Shown: positions 49,874 to 61,927 of the stretch, piece by piece
Layout of the letters: each line of letters begins with the position of its first letter
How positions within the stretch are numbered: position 1 is the stretch's first letter
Translations under genes and position numbers: made by a program
Source: Epiperipatus broadwayi
Taxonomy: Eukaryota; Onychophora; Udeonychophora; Euonychophora; Peripatidae
DNA length: 64,000 nucleotides
Direction of reading: 5' to 3'
Assembly (NCBI GenBank): GCA_028023455.1
Contig: JAQFVV010000049.1
Coordinates: 6,418,855-6,482,854, forward strand
Notes under the pieces: model-generated
What the model was told of the DNA's origin: nothing
Database searches by the model: none
What the model saw: only the letters and a program-made list of their open reading frames with translations

Positions 49874-49994
49874 AATCAAAATTATTCCCAAGTTCACAAT
49901 TCAAACAGATCTAGTGATGAAATCATTGGTATTATTTTAGAGTTTATTTTCTTGGCAAGCCTGGTTGAATTGTGAATTTGGGGAAATTTTGATT
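49874..49994. mobile_element. Small MITE, 121 bp, 32-bp inverted ends
   Basis: The left end AATCAAAATTATTCCCAAG (49874) is nearly complementary to the right end (49963-49994). Both include the CACAATTCAA / TTGAATTGTG pair. No coding capacity. It lies exactly where the strand skew reverses. Confidence 0.7.
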
Positions 49995-52900
49995 ATATAT
50001 ACATGTACTATAATGTAATTTAAAGTTTCAAACTCTCTGATCTAACAAATATAACATTATTTAGCAAAAAAATACCTTAATGGTCATTTGCAATAATTTA
50101 TTAAGTTGATCATTTTTAGATAAGATATATATTTTAAACTTTTATAAAAAAAATTATGCATCTGTTAATATTATTAACACATCCGCATAGAATATCTAAT
50201 TCAATTTTATTCAACTTTTTTCCATGTATAATATCTGCAATATATGTAAAACTTTCAGTTCCAGCACATACTTTAATAAAGCAAATAAATAAAATCGTCT
50301 GTAATGTGACCTAAATATACAGGTCATGCCAAACTAAAACCTTTGTCAATAATCTTTATTAATGTATTTAAAATACATGTACTAATATGAAAAATTATTA
50401 GCATTTTTGTATATATTCATATAGTAAACATAGTTTGTTTAAATTCTTTTGTTTGATAAATCTTAATAACTTTATTTGTTGGTTTTCTTTTTTTAAAAAA
50501 GCATTATCTGTAAATTTCTTTTCATCGTATATGAAATTTCCATATAAATAATATATATTTTTTAAAGTTAATATCATCGGCATTTTAAATTATAACAAAA
50601 TTATGTTGGAAAGCATTATACTTTTCATGTTATTTATGGTGTGACATCTTTTTCAGTAGATATACAATATATCTTATTAAAATGTTTGTCATGTTAGCTA
50701 CTTTTTATTAAAGCACATACACACAAAAAACATTGTTTTCTTACATTTTATAGGGAAAAAATAGAAATATGAGAATATTTTCTGTTAAAAGAACTTTTAA
50801 AAAATATATCATATTCTAACAAAATAATATTTTCAACTCATTTTTTATCCAAAAAAAAATTAAAAGAAGAATAGAGGTAACTAAATATGAATTAAATAAC
50901 TCTAATAGATCTTTTTATTATTATTATTAAAAAAAACTTTTTAATAAAAAAAAAAACTAGATTGAATAATTTTTTCAGACTGTTTATAAACATATTCTCT
51001 TACTTTGATGTGCTTTTTTTATTTTTTTTAAAAATAACCTCATTTTTTTTTTACATTCACACTTTCTTAGAATAATGATATACAAAAAAAAATTAAGCTT
51101 TTCATGATATAGTGACAGTGACTCTGCATGACATGAATGTGACCTAAGTTTAAATGCCAGACCCTGTTTAAATAGCTAGCTGTTCATAGTCAAACTATCT
51201 AAACATGTATGTAGTATTGATCATAATGATTTAATAAATGCTTATACATTTAACAACAGAACAATTTTTTTTCGAAGTTACAAATATTTATTTTATTCAG
51301 CTAAGTATTTTCAATACTAAACATATCATATTCATAAAATTATATGATTAAGCTTTGTTAAACTTTCATTTTAAAGTTGTTTTATATATTATTAATCAAA
51401 TTAGCACAAAATTGAATTTTAGAAGCTAATTTACATTATAATAACTGTAAAGAAAGTTATAGATGCTATTTTTTTGGAAAGAGGGGGGTTCGTTTCTTTT
51501 TTATTTATGGTGTGCATGTTTTTGGCTATAGATCACACCTTTTTCGCCTTTCTCTTTCTGTCATCACTCTCTGAGTAAATGATGTTAGCTCTAGAGAGAC
51601 CAAAGTTGTGTCCAGGCTGAATTCAAAAATATTAATGAGTGTTCCCTACCTTTCATAATTTGGATGTACAAGTAATTATGTTGTACCAGTCTCTTGAATA
51701 GGTTAGCTCTCATTTCTTCATAGTAAGCCTATAAGCAATTAAAATATTTACACTCAATTTTATACACTAAATGGTAACTCAGTTATTTACAGATAACAGC
51801 TAAAATAAATATGAAACCTTGTTCAAACTTTCCCCAACCTACAACCAAAAACCCTGATAAATAATGCTTGTTTTTCCAATAATTTTTTTGGAGTTTATTA
51901 AAAAAAATTTATCTTTCAGTAGAATATAACAAAGCTGCTAATGATCCATGAATTATTAATTATTACATGTATTAATTTAATTGTATAAAATTATTTTAAG
52001 GTAATGCATAACTGATTTCTCAGTTTTTTGGGACATTGCCTTAAAAAATTGTGTGATTAAAATATTTTATATTTTAAATTAAACAATAAATAATTATAAA
52101 TAAACTCTTGCATCTAAAATAACTATTAAGGAGATAAGTATTAAGATCATTATTTTATCTATTTACTGGTGTCTCATTACTGACTTTTCAAATCAACTAA
52201 CTTTGAAAATATAAATGTGAACATATATTTCAAATTACTCCATTCTTACATTTTCCTTTTATTAATATCATCATAATTTTGGATTTTTAACTAGATCACA
52301 CTGGCTGTTAACCAGATAGTAGATGTCACTTTAAGAAAGTTACAAAAAATATAATGAATTTACTTACACTTATGTAAACATAATGTGTTAATCTAAGAGC
52401 ATGAATATAAAATGTTTTTGTTGATTTACTAATCATCCTTAGAAAAGCTTAAATAGATAGTTTTTACATGATTACCCAATTAGTACAATATTTTAAAAAG
52501 ATGGAAATAACTTTCAAGACCCCTAATTTTTTATTAGACATTTCAATGAATCTTACAGTTATTTTTCCAAAATATGTTATAAAATATATGTATTCTAATT
52601 CATCAGTGTTGGATGTAATCATTCACATGTTCTGATGTCAATGATTCAGTGCATTTTATGTTCAGGGTGATAGATCAGCTTATAATGGATGAATCTAAGT
52701 TGGACAGATTCAAGTTTTTACCTCATTTTATTTGATGAGTAGCCAACTGCTGTGAAATATGTCTGTTATAAAATTAAAAGAAATTAAAGTGTGAATTGTT
52801 TATTGATTTATACTCTAGATTTAGTGATAAAACTTAATATCAAGTTTTATATATAATAAAGTCTTGATTAATCATTTTTCAAAATATTGGAAAAGATATG

Positions 52901-53091
52901 ATATACTTGGAACTAATTCAATGATTATTCATTACATTTTATGTAAAACAAGTAAGAAAAAGTGAATGAATACAAATTCATATATATATGGTTTTCATTT
53001 CTGAGTTCAGGGATTGTGTGATCAGGTCAAAGCATTGACATTTTTAAACTAAAATCTTACATGGATGAACCCATAAAACATGTTTTATATG
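49995..53091. other. AT-rich spacer, C above G
   Basis: No supported gene. Counting 50041-50340 gives 25 G and 43 C. A slightly GC-richer stretch at 51480-51620 is unrecognised. Confidence 0.45.
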
Positions 53092-53370
53092 TATATGTAA
53101 TAAAATATATTCTACCAGGGTATGTAGACAATTAACAATTATTAGAGTAATAAAAATAAATCTTTGGTACAAAAAATATCTGTTTCTTTACTAAGCCAGG
53201 CTTTCAATACAGCATATGGCAAAGCATAGCCATGCTTTTGACAATGATATACTGTATTAAAAGCCTAGATCAGCAAAGCAACACATACAGTATTGTACCA
53301 AAGATTTATTACCATAATAGTTGATAATTGTTTACATCTACTGGTAGAAGATATTTTATTACATATTATC
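53092..53370. mobile_element. Hairpin MITE, about 280 bp
   Basis: A near-complete palindrome. Its ends are ATATGTAATAAAATAT and complement, followed by CTACCAG (53112) / CTGGTAG (53341-53347). The stem continues through ATCTTTGGTAC / GTACCAAAGAT to a centre near 53228, where GGCAAAGCATAGCCATGC folds back. No coding sequence. Confidence 0.8.
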
Positions 53371-53390
53371 TATGATATATATATATATAT

Positions 53391-53745
53391 ATTTGTTTGC
53401 ATAAATTCTGAGAGAGATAGAATTCAATATCTCTTTCATTGTCTCCAACCTTCAGACCATGGTTTCAAGCTAGTTGGCTCACCTCAGTGAAAGGTAGGTC
53501 TTTCATTGTCTCCAACCTTCAGACCATGTTTTCAAGCTAGTTGGCTCACCTCAGTGAAAGGTAGGTCTTTCATTGTCTCCAACCTTCAGACCATGGTTTC
53601 AAGCTAGTTGGCTCACCCCAGTGAAGGGTAGTTTCTAGTTCTTCTTACCTTTCACTGAGATGAGCCAACTAGCTCAAAAACATGGTCTGAACATTGGAGA
53701 CAATGAAAGAGATATTGAATTCTCTCTCAGCATTTATGTAAACAA
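53391..53745. repeat. 67-bp tandem array capped by an inverted copy
   Basis: Three direct units (about 53432, 53499, 53566) read CTTTCATTGTCTCCAACCTT and end with GTTGGCTCACC.CAGTGAA. A fourth, inverted unit lies at about 53648-53713. The flanks AAATTCTGAGAGAGA / CTCTCTCAGCATTTA are also inverted, so the whole is a fold-back element whose left arm has been triplicated. The 53293-53490 and 53660-53854 frames here are incidental. Confidence 0.88.
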
Positions 53746-56700
53746 AAGCTTGTTAGGAGCTATTGGTAAAGCTCCATCTAGTGATCATAAATACAAGCTA
53801 AGAGCAAGTTATGAAATTTATAACTTATTTTGTTTATCATATATATATATATAACAGTATAATGAGTAGTTTGAATTATCAGACTGTACAAATTGGGCAA
53901 ATCACTTTCTATAATGATATAAAAATATATAAAATTAAATAAATGATTTCTTGAGACACATTGGGGGTATTAAATAGTATTAGTATAAAGTATCCACAAA
54001 CTAATGATTAAGTAAATATAAATTATGAAAATACAAATAACATTGAGCACCAATTTATATCAGTTTAAACAAATATAAATATATGAACTTAACCAATAAG
54101 TGTTTAACAAGACATTAGTTTAACTTTTAATAATTATTCATTCATTATAATCAATAAAATATAAATAAGAAAATATTAAAATAATACAATAAATTATTAA
54201 AATATGTAAGTGTTTATTCAGTATTTTGTCTAGCTACATATTTAATATGAAAATAATATATGTAGACACTCTTTAAGTTAATATTAAAGTATAATGTAAT
54301 CAATAGTTATGAATAATCACAAAATCCAATTTTGATTAATAAAAGTAAAAATTTATTAAAATAAGAAACATAACAAATAAAAAGTACATAAGTTAATAAA
54401 CTAATGAAATAATCATGATTAGAACATTTGATTATGAATTAATTATCAGATATATATTTGTATGTGTTCTATAAATGCTTTATTTATGAATCTACAAGAG
54501 ATTGCAAAGAATGATACATTAATAAATAAATAAAAATATTATTTTTGCCTAAGCACTTATAAATAAACCCTTAAAATTAATTTTTTAAAAAATATCCAAG
54601 TCTATTTAATTTTTCCTCTTTTTTTACAATCATAAAAGTAAGATTAACAATTTATATTATCATCAAGATATATGAAGTATATATTATCATAAGTATAATT
54701 CAAAAATACCTTTATTTAAAATGTATTGATTTTCAAATATATATAAATAATGGAAATACACAAACATACTATAAAACTTAAAGTAACACTTAAAATTAGT
54801 CTTTAGAAAGACACTAAATTTAAATTTTGTTTTAAATAATCTAATTTTTTTTGTTTAGTATATATTTCATGTAGTATAGTCAGATGCATGCATTCTACAA
54901 TAACTAAATATATAATGAAAATACATATGGTTAACTTTTCCATGAATCGTTGGATATTCATTAACTAAAACTCCATCAAAATAAGCATATTTTATTAATA
55001 TATATCAATAGAACAATATTTGCAAAACATTATAAAAATAAAGTTTATATAAGTCCTGAGATCTCTGATTAACATTTGTGTTTTCATAGAATAAAAATAT
55101 ATATTACATAAGTATTGTATTATAAATTTACTCATATTCTAATCACATTATTCAAAACATAATTTTTATCCATTTGAATGAATTATACATTTTAAATAAA
55201 ATATTTTGTAGAAAACCATTGACACATTAATATTTCTATTTTTATATAAATAATAACACCATTTAATCTTTTATATTTCATAATAACATTGCTGTAGCCT
55301 TGCAAATTTAATCTATAATGAATTTCAAGTGGTATCCTATAGTTATTTTATCCTCTATATGTTGTAGCACCAAGAGAATTTTGAAAATTTTCTATATTTC
55401 TGTAGTATTAGAAATACATTGTATGTTGAGATAACTTTATTTCAAGATGTTCATATATCTGTAAAAAGGCAGAACTTTTTCAAAGCAAATATTTTTTTTG
55501 TCTAGCTATTCATTTTTATAGTAAACTTCAACTTTTAATGTTATGTATAATGCATTCCCCTTGCTTAGACTCTCAGTCTAAAACCAGGATTTTTTTATAT
55601 CTTTTTCCTAATGATGAAACATTTAAGGCATTATCTTAGATATTGTTTCAATAGTTTCACTAAAATATAATAACCACTGCTATTGTCTCTGATATAAAGA
55701 GTTAATTTTCACTCAATAAAAATTTCTTGAAATGCAGCTAGTTCATGAAATAAAAATGTTTTTTAATCTTATAATAAATAAACCCTTAAAAATAATAACA
55801 ATAAAATAAATCTGTAAATTAAAATATATTTTAAAATCACAATTTAAACAAAATATGAACATACTTTGTATATTTGTTTATTTAATATAAACTATCCTAT
55901 ATTTATACATACCCATTGAAATAATTATATATTTATAATATTTTAAAATATATATGTTTCATATTATTTTACACAATGCATATACACATGCATACACACA
56001 TTCTAAATAATAATTGACTATTATGTTTATTTATGTTCATGTATGATTCATTACATGTATGCATACTAATAAATGAATATATCAATATGTACTTCAATTT
56101 ATTTAATGTTTCTAATAATAATAAATATTAATTTTATTATAATGTACAATTTAATGTACTTTGTGTTAAGACAAATTAAAATTAAAAATTCACGAATATT
56201 ATCTTATATTATGATAGATTACCAATAACTATTTATTAATATTATAAGATATTGATCTTTTTAAAGCAATTGAAAAATGAAGTAAGCCAACAAAGTGGTT
56301 TTTAGTAATATAATAATTTGGGTTTAAATCTAGACCAAGATGGTTCTATATATATATATGTTCTAATTAATGGACACTTTATTTATATGTATATACTCTA
56401 TAACAAAGTAAATATGCAAATGGTAATTGAAAATAATCTATAACCAAATTATTTCTCATCAAAGCTTACAATATGCCAGCAACATGCAATAATTTTTTAT
56501 AAACATTGATACCCCAATAAAATATCTAATTAGTGAATTTTTCTAGGACAATCATTACATGGCTTATAATACTATTTTTCTTTTGGCAACAGAACTCTTT
56601 AATTACATATGCCAAAATTAAGGCCAATTACAAGCATGAAATGTGCATACTGCATAATTTAATATTGCAGTATAATTTCATTATGTTTAAAAAGTATTCT

Positions 56701-58239
56701 TATTATTAATTATAGGTATTAAATATGATACAATGTTTTGTTTTAATGTTGTTGTTTTTTTAGTTAAAATGTATTGATAGTTGCTTCAATCTCAGTTAAT
56801 GAATTTTGTTTAAAATGAATCTAAGATTTTGGTTAGATTTTTTTTCTTTACCTTTTTTTTGTTGATTCAAATAATAATTATAGGTGATTAAATCAGAGAA
56901 AAATGGTTGCATACTTATCTAAAACAATTAATATATTATCCTGAATAAAATAAGTGTTTGTGTGAGAGTTTTTGTTTAGATTTTGAATACATCTCTTATT
57001 ATATATTTTTTGACAATATATTTTTTTGTTAATATTCCAAATAAGATGCTAAAATTAAAAGACATTTAAAATATTTTTATTTAAAGGTTTTAAGTATGTG
57101 TGGAGATGGAAAGTTATGTAATACATGTAAGTTACCATGCACAGATAATAAAAAAAGAATGAAGTTAAATTTATAATAATATCATGCTTGTATTGAATAA
57201 AAAATATACTAATTTTTAATTAAGTTTAAAGTTTATATCTGGTCTAAAAATTATTTAATAGTATCTAATTTTATTAATAATTAGTAACAAAATTTCAATG
57301 TAATTATCTAAGGACAATATTATCAAATGAGTATGTTTATGAAATTTGATACTTATAAATTGAATATTAGTACCAATGCATTATTTTGACTAAAATACAT
57401 ATAGTTTAAAATTTTTTAAAGCTATTTATAAACTATAAATTATGCACTAAATATTACCTTAAAAATTGTATTCAAATAGGTGCTGAAGATATTAATTACT
57501 AAAGTTGATTTTGGAATATTGAAACTTTTTAATTTAGTAATATGATATGTTGATTGTTGAAATAATATTTAAATATTATAATACAAGTAAAGAACAGAAA
57601 AGTAGTATAATTTATATGTGATAATAAAATAAACAGTTTTATCAGTGTCAATATTTGTTTAATGTACAGTAATTGAACATGGGCATGAAGATTATACATG
57701 TTAATGTAAGTCACTCATGGTAGCATAGACATTTTTATTGATAACATAAAAATATATGCCACATAAAGGTTTTTGCAAGTTAATTTATATTACCAATTGT
57801 TTTATTAAAAAAAACTAGTTCCAAGAGCTATAATAAGTTATTAATGCTGTCAAAATAACATTACTAATTTATAATTGCTGAGTTAGATTTTTGAGAGGTT
57901 AGTAAGATATCAAAAAAGGAAAAGAACGATCTATCAAATTAATGAAATTTATTTAGAACCCAAATGTGAAGAGATATTTGGAATTAACATTGCATAGGAT
58001 GGAATAGGTAGTATAACAGAGAAAAAAAAATAAGCTTAAATATTCACTCTTTCATTATTTTAAAACTATACCTCTATGGTATGAATGAAAAAACATATTA
58101 TTCCATTTGCAACTTTTATAAAAACTTTATAAATTTATACAAGATTAATTTAACATGAATATAATAAGAGATTGCCTAATTATCTGCATTCATTAAAAAC
58201 AGGTCATATGTTTGAGAAAAATAGTATAAAAATGATTAA
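53746..58239. other. AT-rich spacer
   Basis: No supported gene. The stretch near 56281-56345 (GTGGTTTTTAGTA...GGGTTTAAATCTAGACC) resembles a decayed tRNA-SINE head. G again exceeds C on the plus strand from roughly 56.7 kb. Confidence 0.4.
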
Positions 58240-59345
58240 TTATACAAATAATAGAAGGATAGGAAAATTAAAGAGGCAATATTGATTAAGAATATAAAAC
58301 AAAATCTTAATAGGGATTTTGGGGTAAAGACAATAATTTTATAAGCAATTATTAATAATAGTTTGAATTTTAAAAAAGTTAAAAGAATAAAATTGAAGAA
58401 AATGCCAATAAAGAGAGGTGTTAAACAAGTATAAAAATTTTAAAAAAATTGTCAGTTGGGTTTTTAGAAATAGGATTGTAAAGAAATAAGTAATTTTTGT
58501 AATGTAAAAAAGTAATTTCTAATGTGGGAAAAGTTAACTGATAATTGTAAAATATTTAATAAAAATAAGAAAATGTTAGAAGTTGATTTATAATATAGAT
58601 ATGTTGCAGGAATTATCAGATGAAAGTAGGAAAGTAGGACTAAAGATAAATGTTAAAAAGACTAAAGTAATGTTTAATCGATTTGCTCAAAATATGAAAA
58701 TAAAGATTGATTATGATGAATTAGAAGAAGTTAACAGTTACAAATATCTTGGTCAGATTATTAATACAGATGGAAACATAATGGAAGAAATTAATCATAG
58801 AATTAAACTTGGTTGGAGTGCTTTTGGTAGAAATAACTTGATACTAAAAGGAAATATGCCTATGTGTTTGAAAAGGAAGGTTTTTAATAAATGTGTTTTA
58901 CCAGTTCTTACTTATGGATCTGAGACTTGGACACTTAATAGAAGAGCAATACAGAGACTTCAGACCACTCAAAGAAGTATGGAGAGATGTATGTTGGGAG
59001 TAACAAGAAGAGATCGAAAATGCAATGTATGGGTAAGAGAACAAACAGGTGTTACTGACCTCATTGAAAAAATTAAAAGATTGAAGTGGAGTTGGGCTGG
59101 ACATATTGCTAGAAGAGATGATAATAGATGGACAATTGAAATTTTAAACTGGATTCCAAGAGATTGTAAAAGACCCAGAAAGAGACCACATGTGAGATGG
59201 ATGGATGAAATAAGAAAGTGTGCAGGGGTGATGTGGAGAAGAGAAGCTGAAGATCGGAGAAGATGGATTAAACTTGGAGAGACCTTCATCCTGCAGTGGA
59301 TTGATAATGGTTGATAATGATGATGATGATGATATATATATATAT
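58240..59345 (+). mobile_element. RTE-like LINE, 5'-truncated, with microsatellite 3' tail
   Basis: Degraded RT sequence from about 58240 (a relic MPIKRGVKQ near 58400-58427) leads into a well-preserved 3' half. The element ends with TTGATAATGG, then (TGA)n and (TA)n at 59308-59345. Short tandem-repeat tails in place of poly(A) are characteristic of RTE elements. The RT active site (FADD-type box expected near 58570-58600) is destroyed. Confidence 0.85.
58601..59314 (+). pseudogene. RTE-like reverse transcriptase, C-terminal 238 codons intact
   Basis: Uninterrupted from the ATG at 58601 (internal to the original protein) to TGA at 59312-59314. Recognisable in order: GLKINVKKTKVM (RT motif after the active site); VNSYKYLGQIINTDG (primer-grip region); VLPVLTYGSETWTL; RAIQRLQTTQRSMERCMLG; then WAGHIARRDDNRW and RPHVRWMDEIRK, ending WRREAEDRRRW...ILQW. 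This tail is highly conserved among animal RTE-like elements. The missing palm motifs and stops just upstream (TAG 58577-58579) make it inactive. Confidence 0.93.
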
Positions 59346-61640
59346 AAAGTGATATAAAACAAATATTGATAGAATTATTTAAGATTAAAGTAATAAAATG
59401 GGAAATGATTATTTATTATGGTCAGGTTAAAATGTATACTTATTTTTGTTTATTTTGGGTATTTAATTATGTATATGAATATATGTATATATAATTATAT
59501 ATTTGAATAATTGTAGCTCTGATGATGATTGCAGAACAGTCAAAATTGTTAGTTTTGATGTAAATAAAGAGTATTGATAAAATCTTAAGAAAGTTGCAGA
59601 TGGTATATGTTAAAGTAGAAATCAATAAATAGAAAAATGAAGTTGAATAAAAGAAATGAATATTATCATGTACAGTATATGATGTGTGGTACCCATCATA
59701 TCAAATCTATTGTGCTTATTTCCCAGCATATTTGTTTACACATTTATTTCATTGTGATACTCATATGCAAAAGTAAACTTATGGTAAACCAGAAATTTTC
59801 ATATCAAAGTTTTCCAAGTTTTAAATAAATTTCTTGTAAATCATTTAATTTTATGCTTATGAACATTATTTATTTGTTTACTTAATTTTGATTTTGTAAA
59901 CTTTATGTATAAATGACCAGAAAAAAATTGAATTATACTTCCTTCTTATCTTTTTCATATTATTTATTTTTCCTTTCTCTGATCATGAAATCTCAATCAA
60001 ACTATAAATACAGTGGAGGGTTTTATCAATCTTCACTACTCTAGTTGGATCATTATTTCTCCACTATTCATGCTAACTATAAGAAAATGATTACTAAGTA
60101 AAAATCATACTTATTTTTGTTGCTGAAATGAGTTATTAATAAATTGAAAAATCTATGAGAGCATCTGAAATGTCTTGCTAAATTTCTATAATGCTTGCTC
60201 CTGGTAATTTGTTATTATCATAAAAATATTCCCATAAATATAGATCATGAAAAAAGAATAAACAAAAGGAAATATGCAATGGAAAATTATCTGATACAAT
60301 TTTTTAAAAATTTATTTAATTAACAACTTTTCTCTATTATTAGCATATATAGTTACTGTAAATTCTGTTTTCTAATTAAGTCCACATTTTTTCTGCTTAG
60401 CATTAGATTTTAATTTTCATTCCTTATGATGTTAAGTTAATAATGTCACATGATTTTTTTGTATTATGCATTAATATTTTTTATTATATGTCTTTAAACC
60501 TAGATGTATACTTCTATTACAAACTGTTTAGTTATAAATTATTATTTGCTTCATTTTCTCTCATATCATTTTTAGAATATATATGTTTGATATTGCTAAA
60601 TTTTATCATTAAACTAGTATGGCACACATGCTTTCTTTTTTCATCATTTATGCATTTTCCAAAAATGCTGTACTTTGCATTTCTTTTTATTTGCATATGT
60701 TAAATTATAATAAAATTTTAGAATTAAAATAAATAAATTATAAAATTTATTATGCACTATGTTTAATAATTTACCAACAAAAAAAAAATTTATACTCCTG
60801 TAAATATTTAAACATTTGAGTATTTTAACACCAATTTAAATAATAGTCATGTTTACACTATTTTATGCCACTTTAAATTTATATGTTCTATGAACAAGCT
60901 AGCTTATTATGTTCATTTCAAACTCTGATAATTACTATTTAAAAAATATGTTAAAATTTATAATAAGAAAAAACCAAAAACTACGACTTCGTTATTCTCC
61001 ACTGACTTAATCTGTAGATAAATATATGTTTATCTTTACATATTTAACTCACTTTTATAATTCTTCATATACTTTATGATCGATATTTGAAATTTTGTCT
61101 ATGCATTATTCTTCAATACTTCAATTAGTTATAATGAAATTAATTGACTGGTTTTCAATATATAATAAGTTACTATTATATGTTTTAAAATTCTTATCCT
61201 TCATAAACATTTCACTTATGTGCAAAACTCATGATTCTCTATTTTTGAGCAGATTATTACTTAGAAATTATGTTAACGATGTATTTTAGAATTAACTGTC
61301 TTGAGAGAGTTGATTCCAATTTGATTCTGCCATAGAACGAACAGGTAGAAAAAATTTGATGTGAATCCAGTAGTATTTGATGTTGTCGAATTTATGTATT
61401 TCATTTACTTGTGATTAATATTATTTAAATTTTCAATGGGAAATAATAAAATGTCTTTGATAGTTTAGATATCTAAATAAATCAGATATTATGCACATCT
61501 TTTTATTTTGAATTATAGAGAGCAAGTAAAAAAAATCCTCTGTAAATCAAACAATTTTCACTTTATTCGTTATATTGCATTTTTTAATATCAATGAAATA
61601 TTTTTGAGTATGTTTTAAATTCCCAAATGGAGGGGGAAAA
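59346..61640. other. AT-rich spacer; possible hammerhead-like motif
   Basis: At 59518-59570 the order CTGATGA, stem GATTG/CAGTC, AAAA, then TTTTGATGTAAATAAAG resembles a decayed hammerhead ribozyme next to a polyadenylation signal. The rest has no supported gene. C exceeds G on the plus strand after about 59.9 kb. Confidence 0.35.
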
Positions 61641-61921
61641 ACACCATTGCTCTACATTTTTTCGAAATATTAGCAATGGATAGGCAGCCATGTATTTTTG
61701 ATTATTATTATTATTATTTTATTAAAATGGCTCAACTTTAAAAAAATTAAATCAACTAGCAGGGTGCTGCTGGATAAGAGGTGCCTATGTGCAAAGTCAA
61801 TATTAGCACACGCACCCCACGGCAATTCCATGAAATAAAATTTGTAAATTAAAAACATATATTTTCCTGTACTTTTGCGGGAAAAACTTGAAACTAAAAC
61901 TTTAGTCGTTTAACGTGTTTG
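61641..61921 (+). promoter_or_regulatory. CpG-bearing island ending in a splice donor (possible first exon)
   Basis: Several CpG dinucleotides (61663, 61810-61830, 61878, 61907-61915) cluster here, while flanking DNA has very few. The block ends at G|GTAAGT (61922-61927), a consensus 5' splice site. No initiator or TATA box is clear, and no plus-strand reading frame is long. On the minus strand 61670-61858 is open and reads MELPWGACANIDFAHRHLL, which I do not recognise. Both views are speculative. Confidence 0.25.
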
Positions 61922-61927
61922 GTAAGT

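Noticed and set aside
53432-53640. CRISPR-like array
   Set aside because: Units are contiguous with no unique spacers, the array includes an inverted copy, and the sequence is eukaryotic.
58898-59362. Minus-strand frames of 68-106 codons over the RTE ORF
   Set aside because: They are antisense shadows of the conserved RTE reverse-transcriptase C-terminus on the plus strand.
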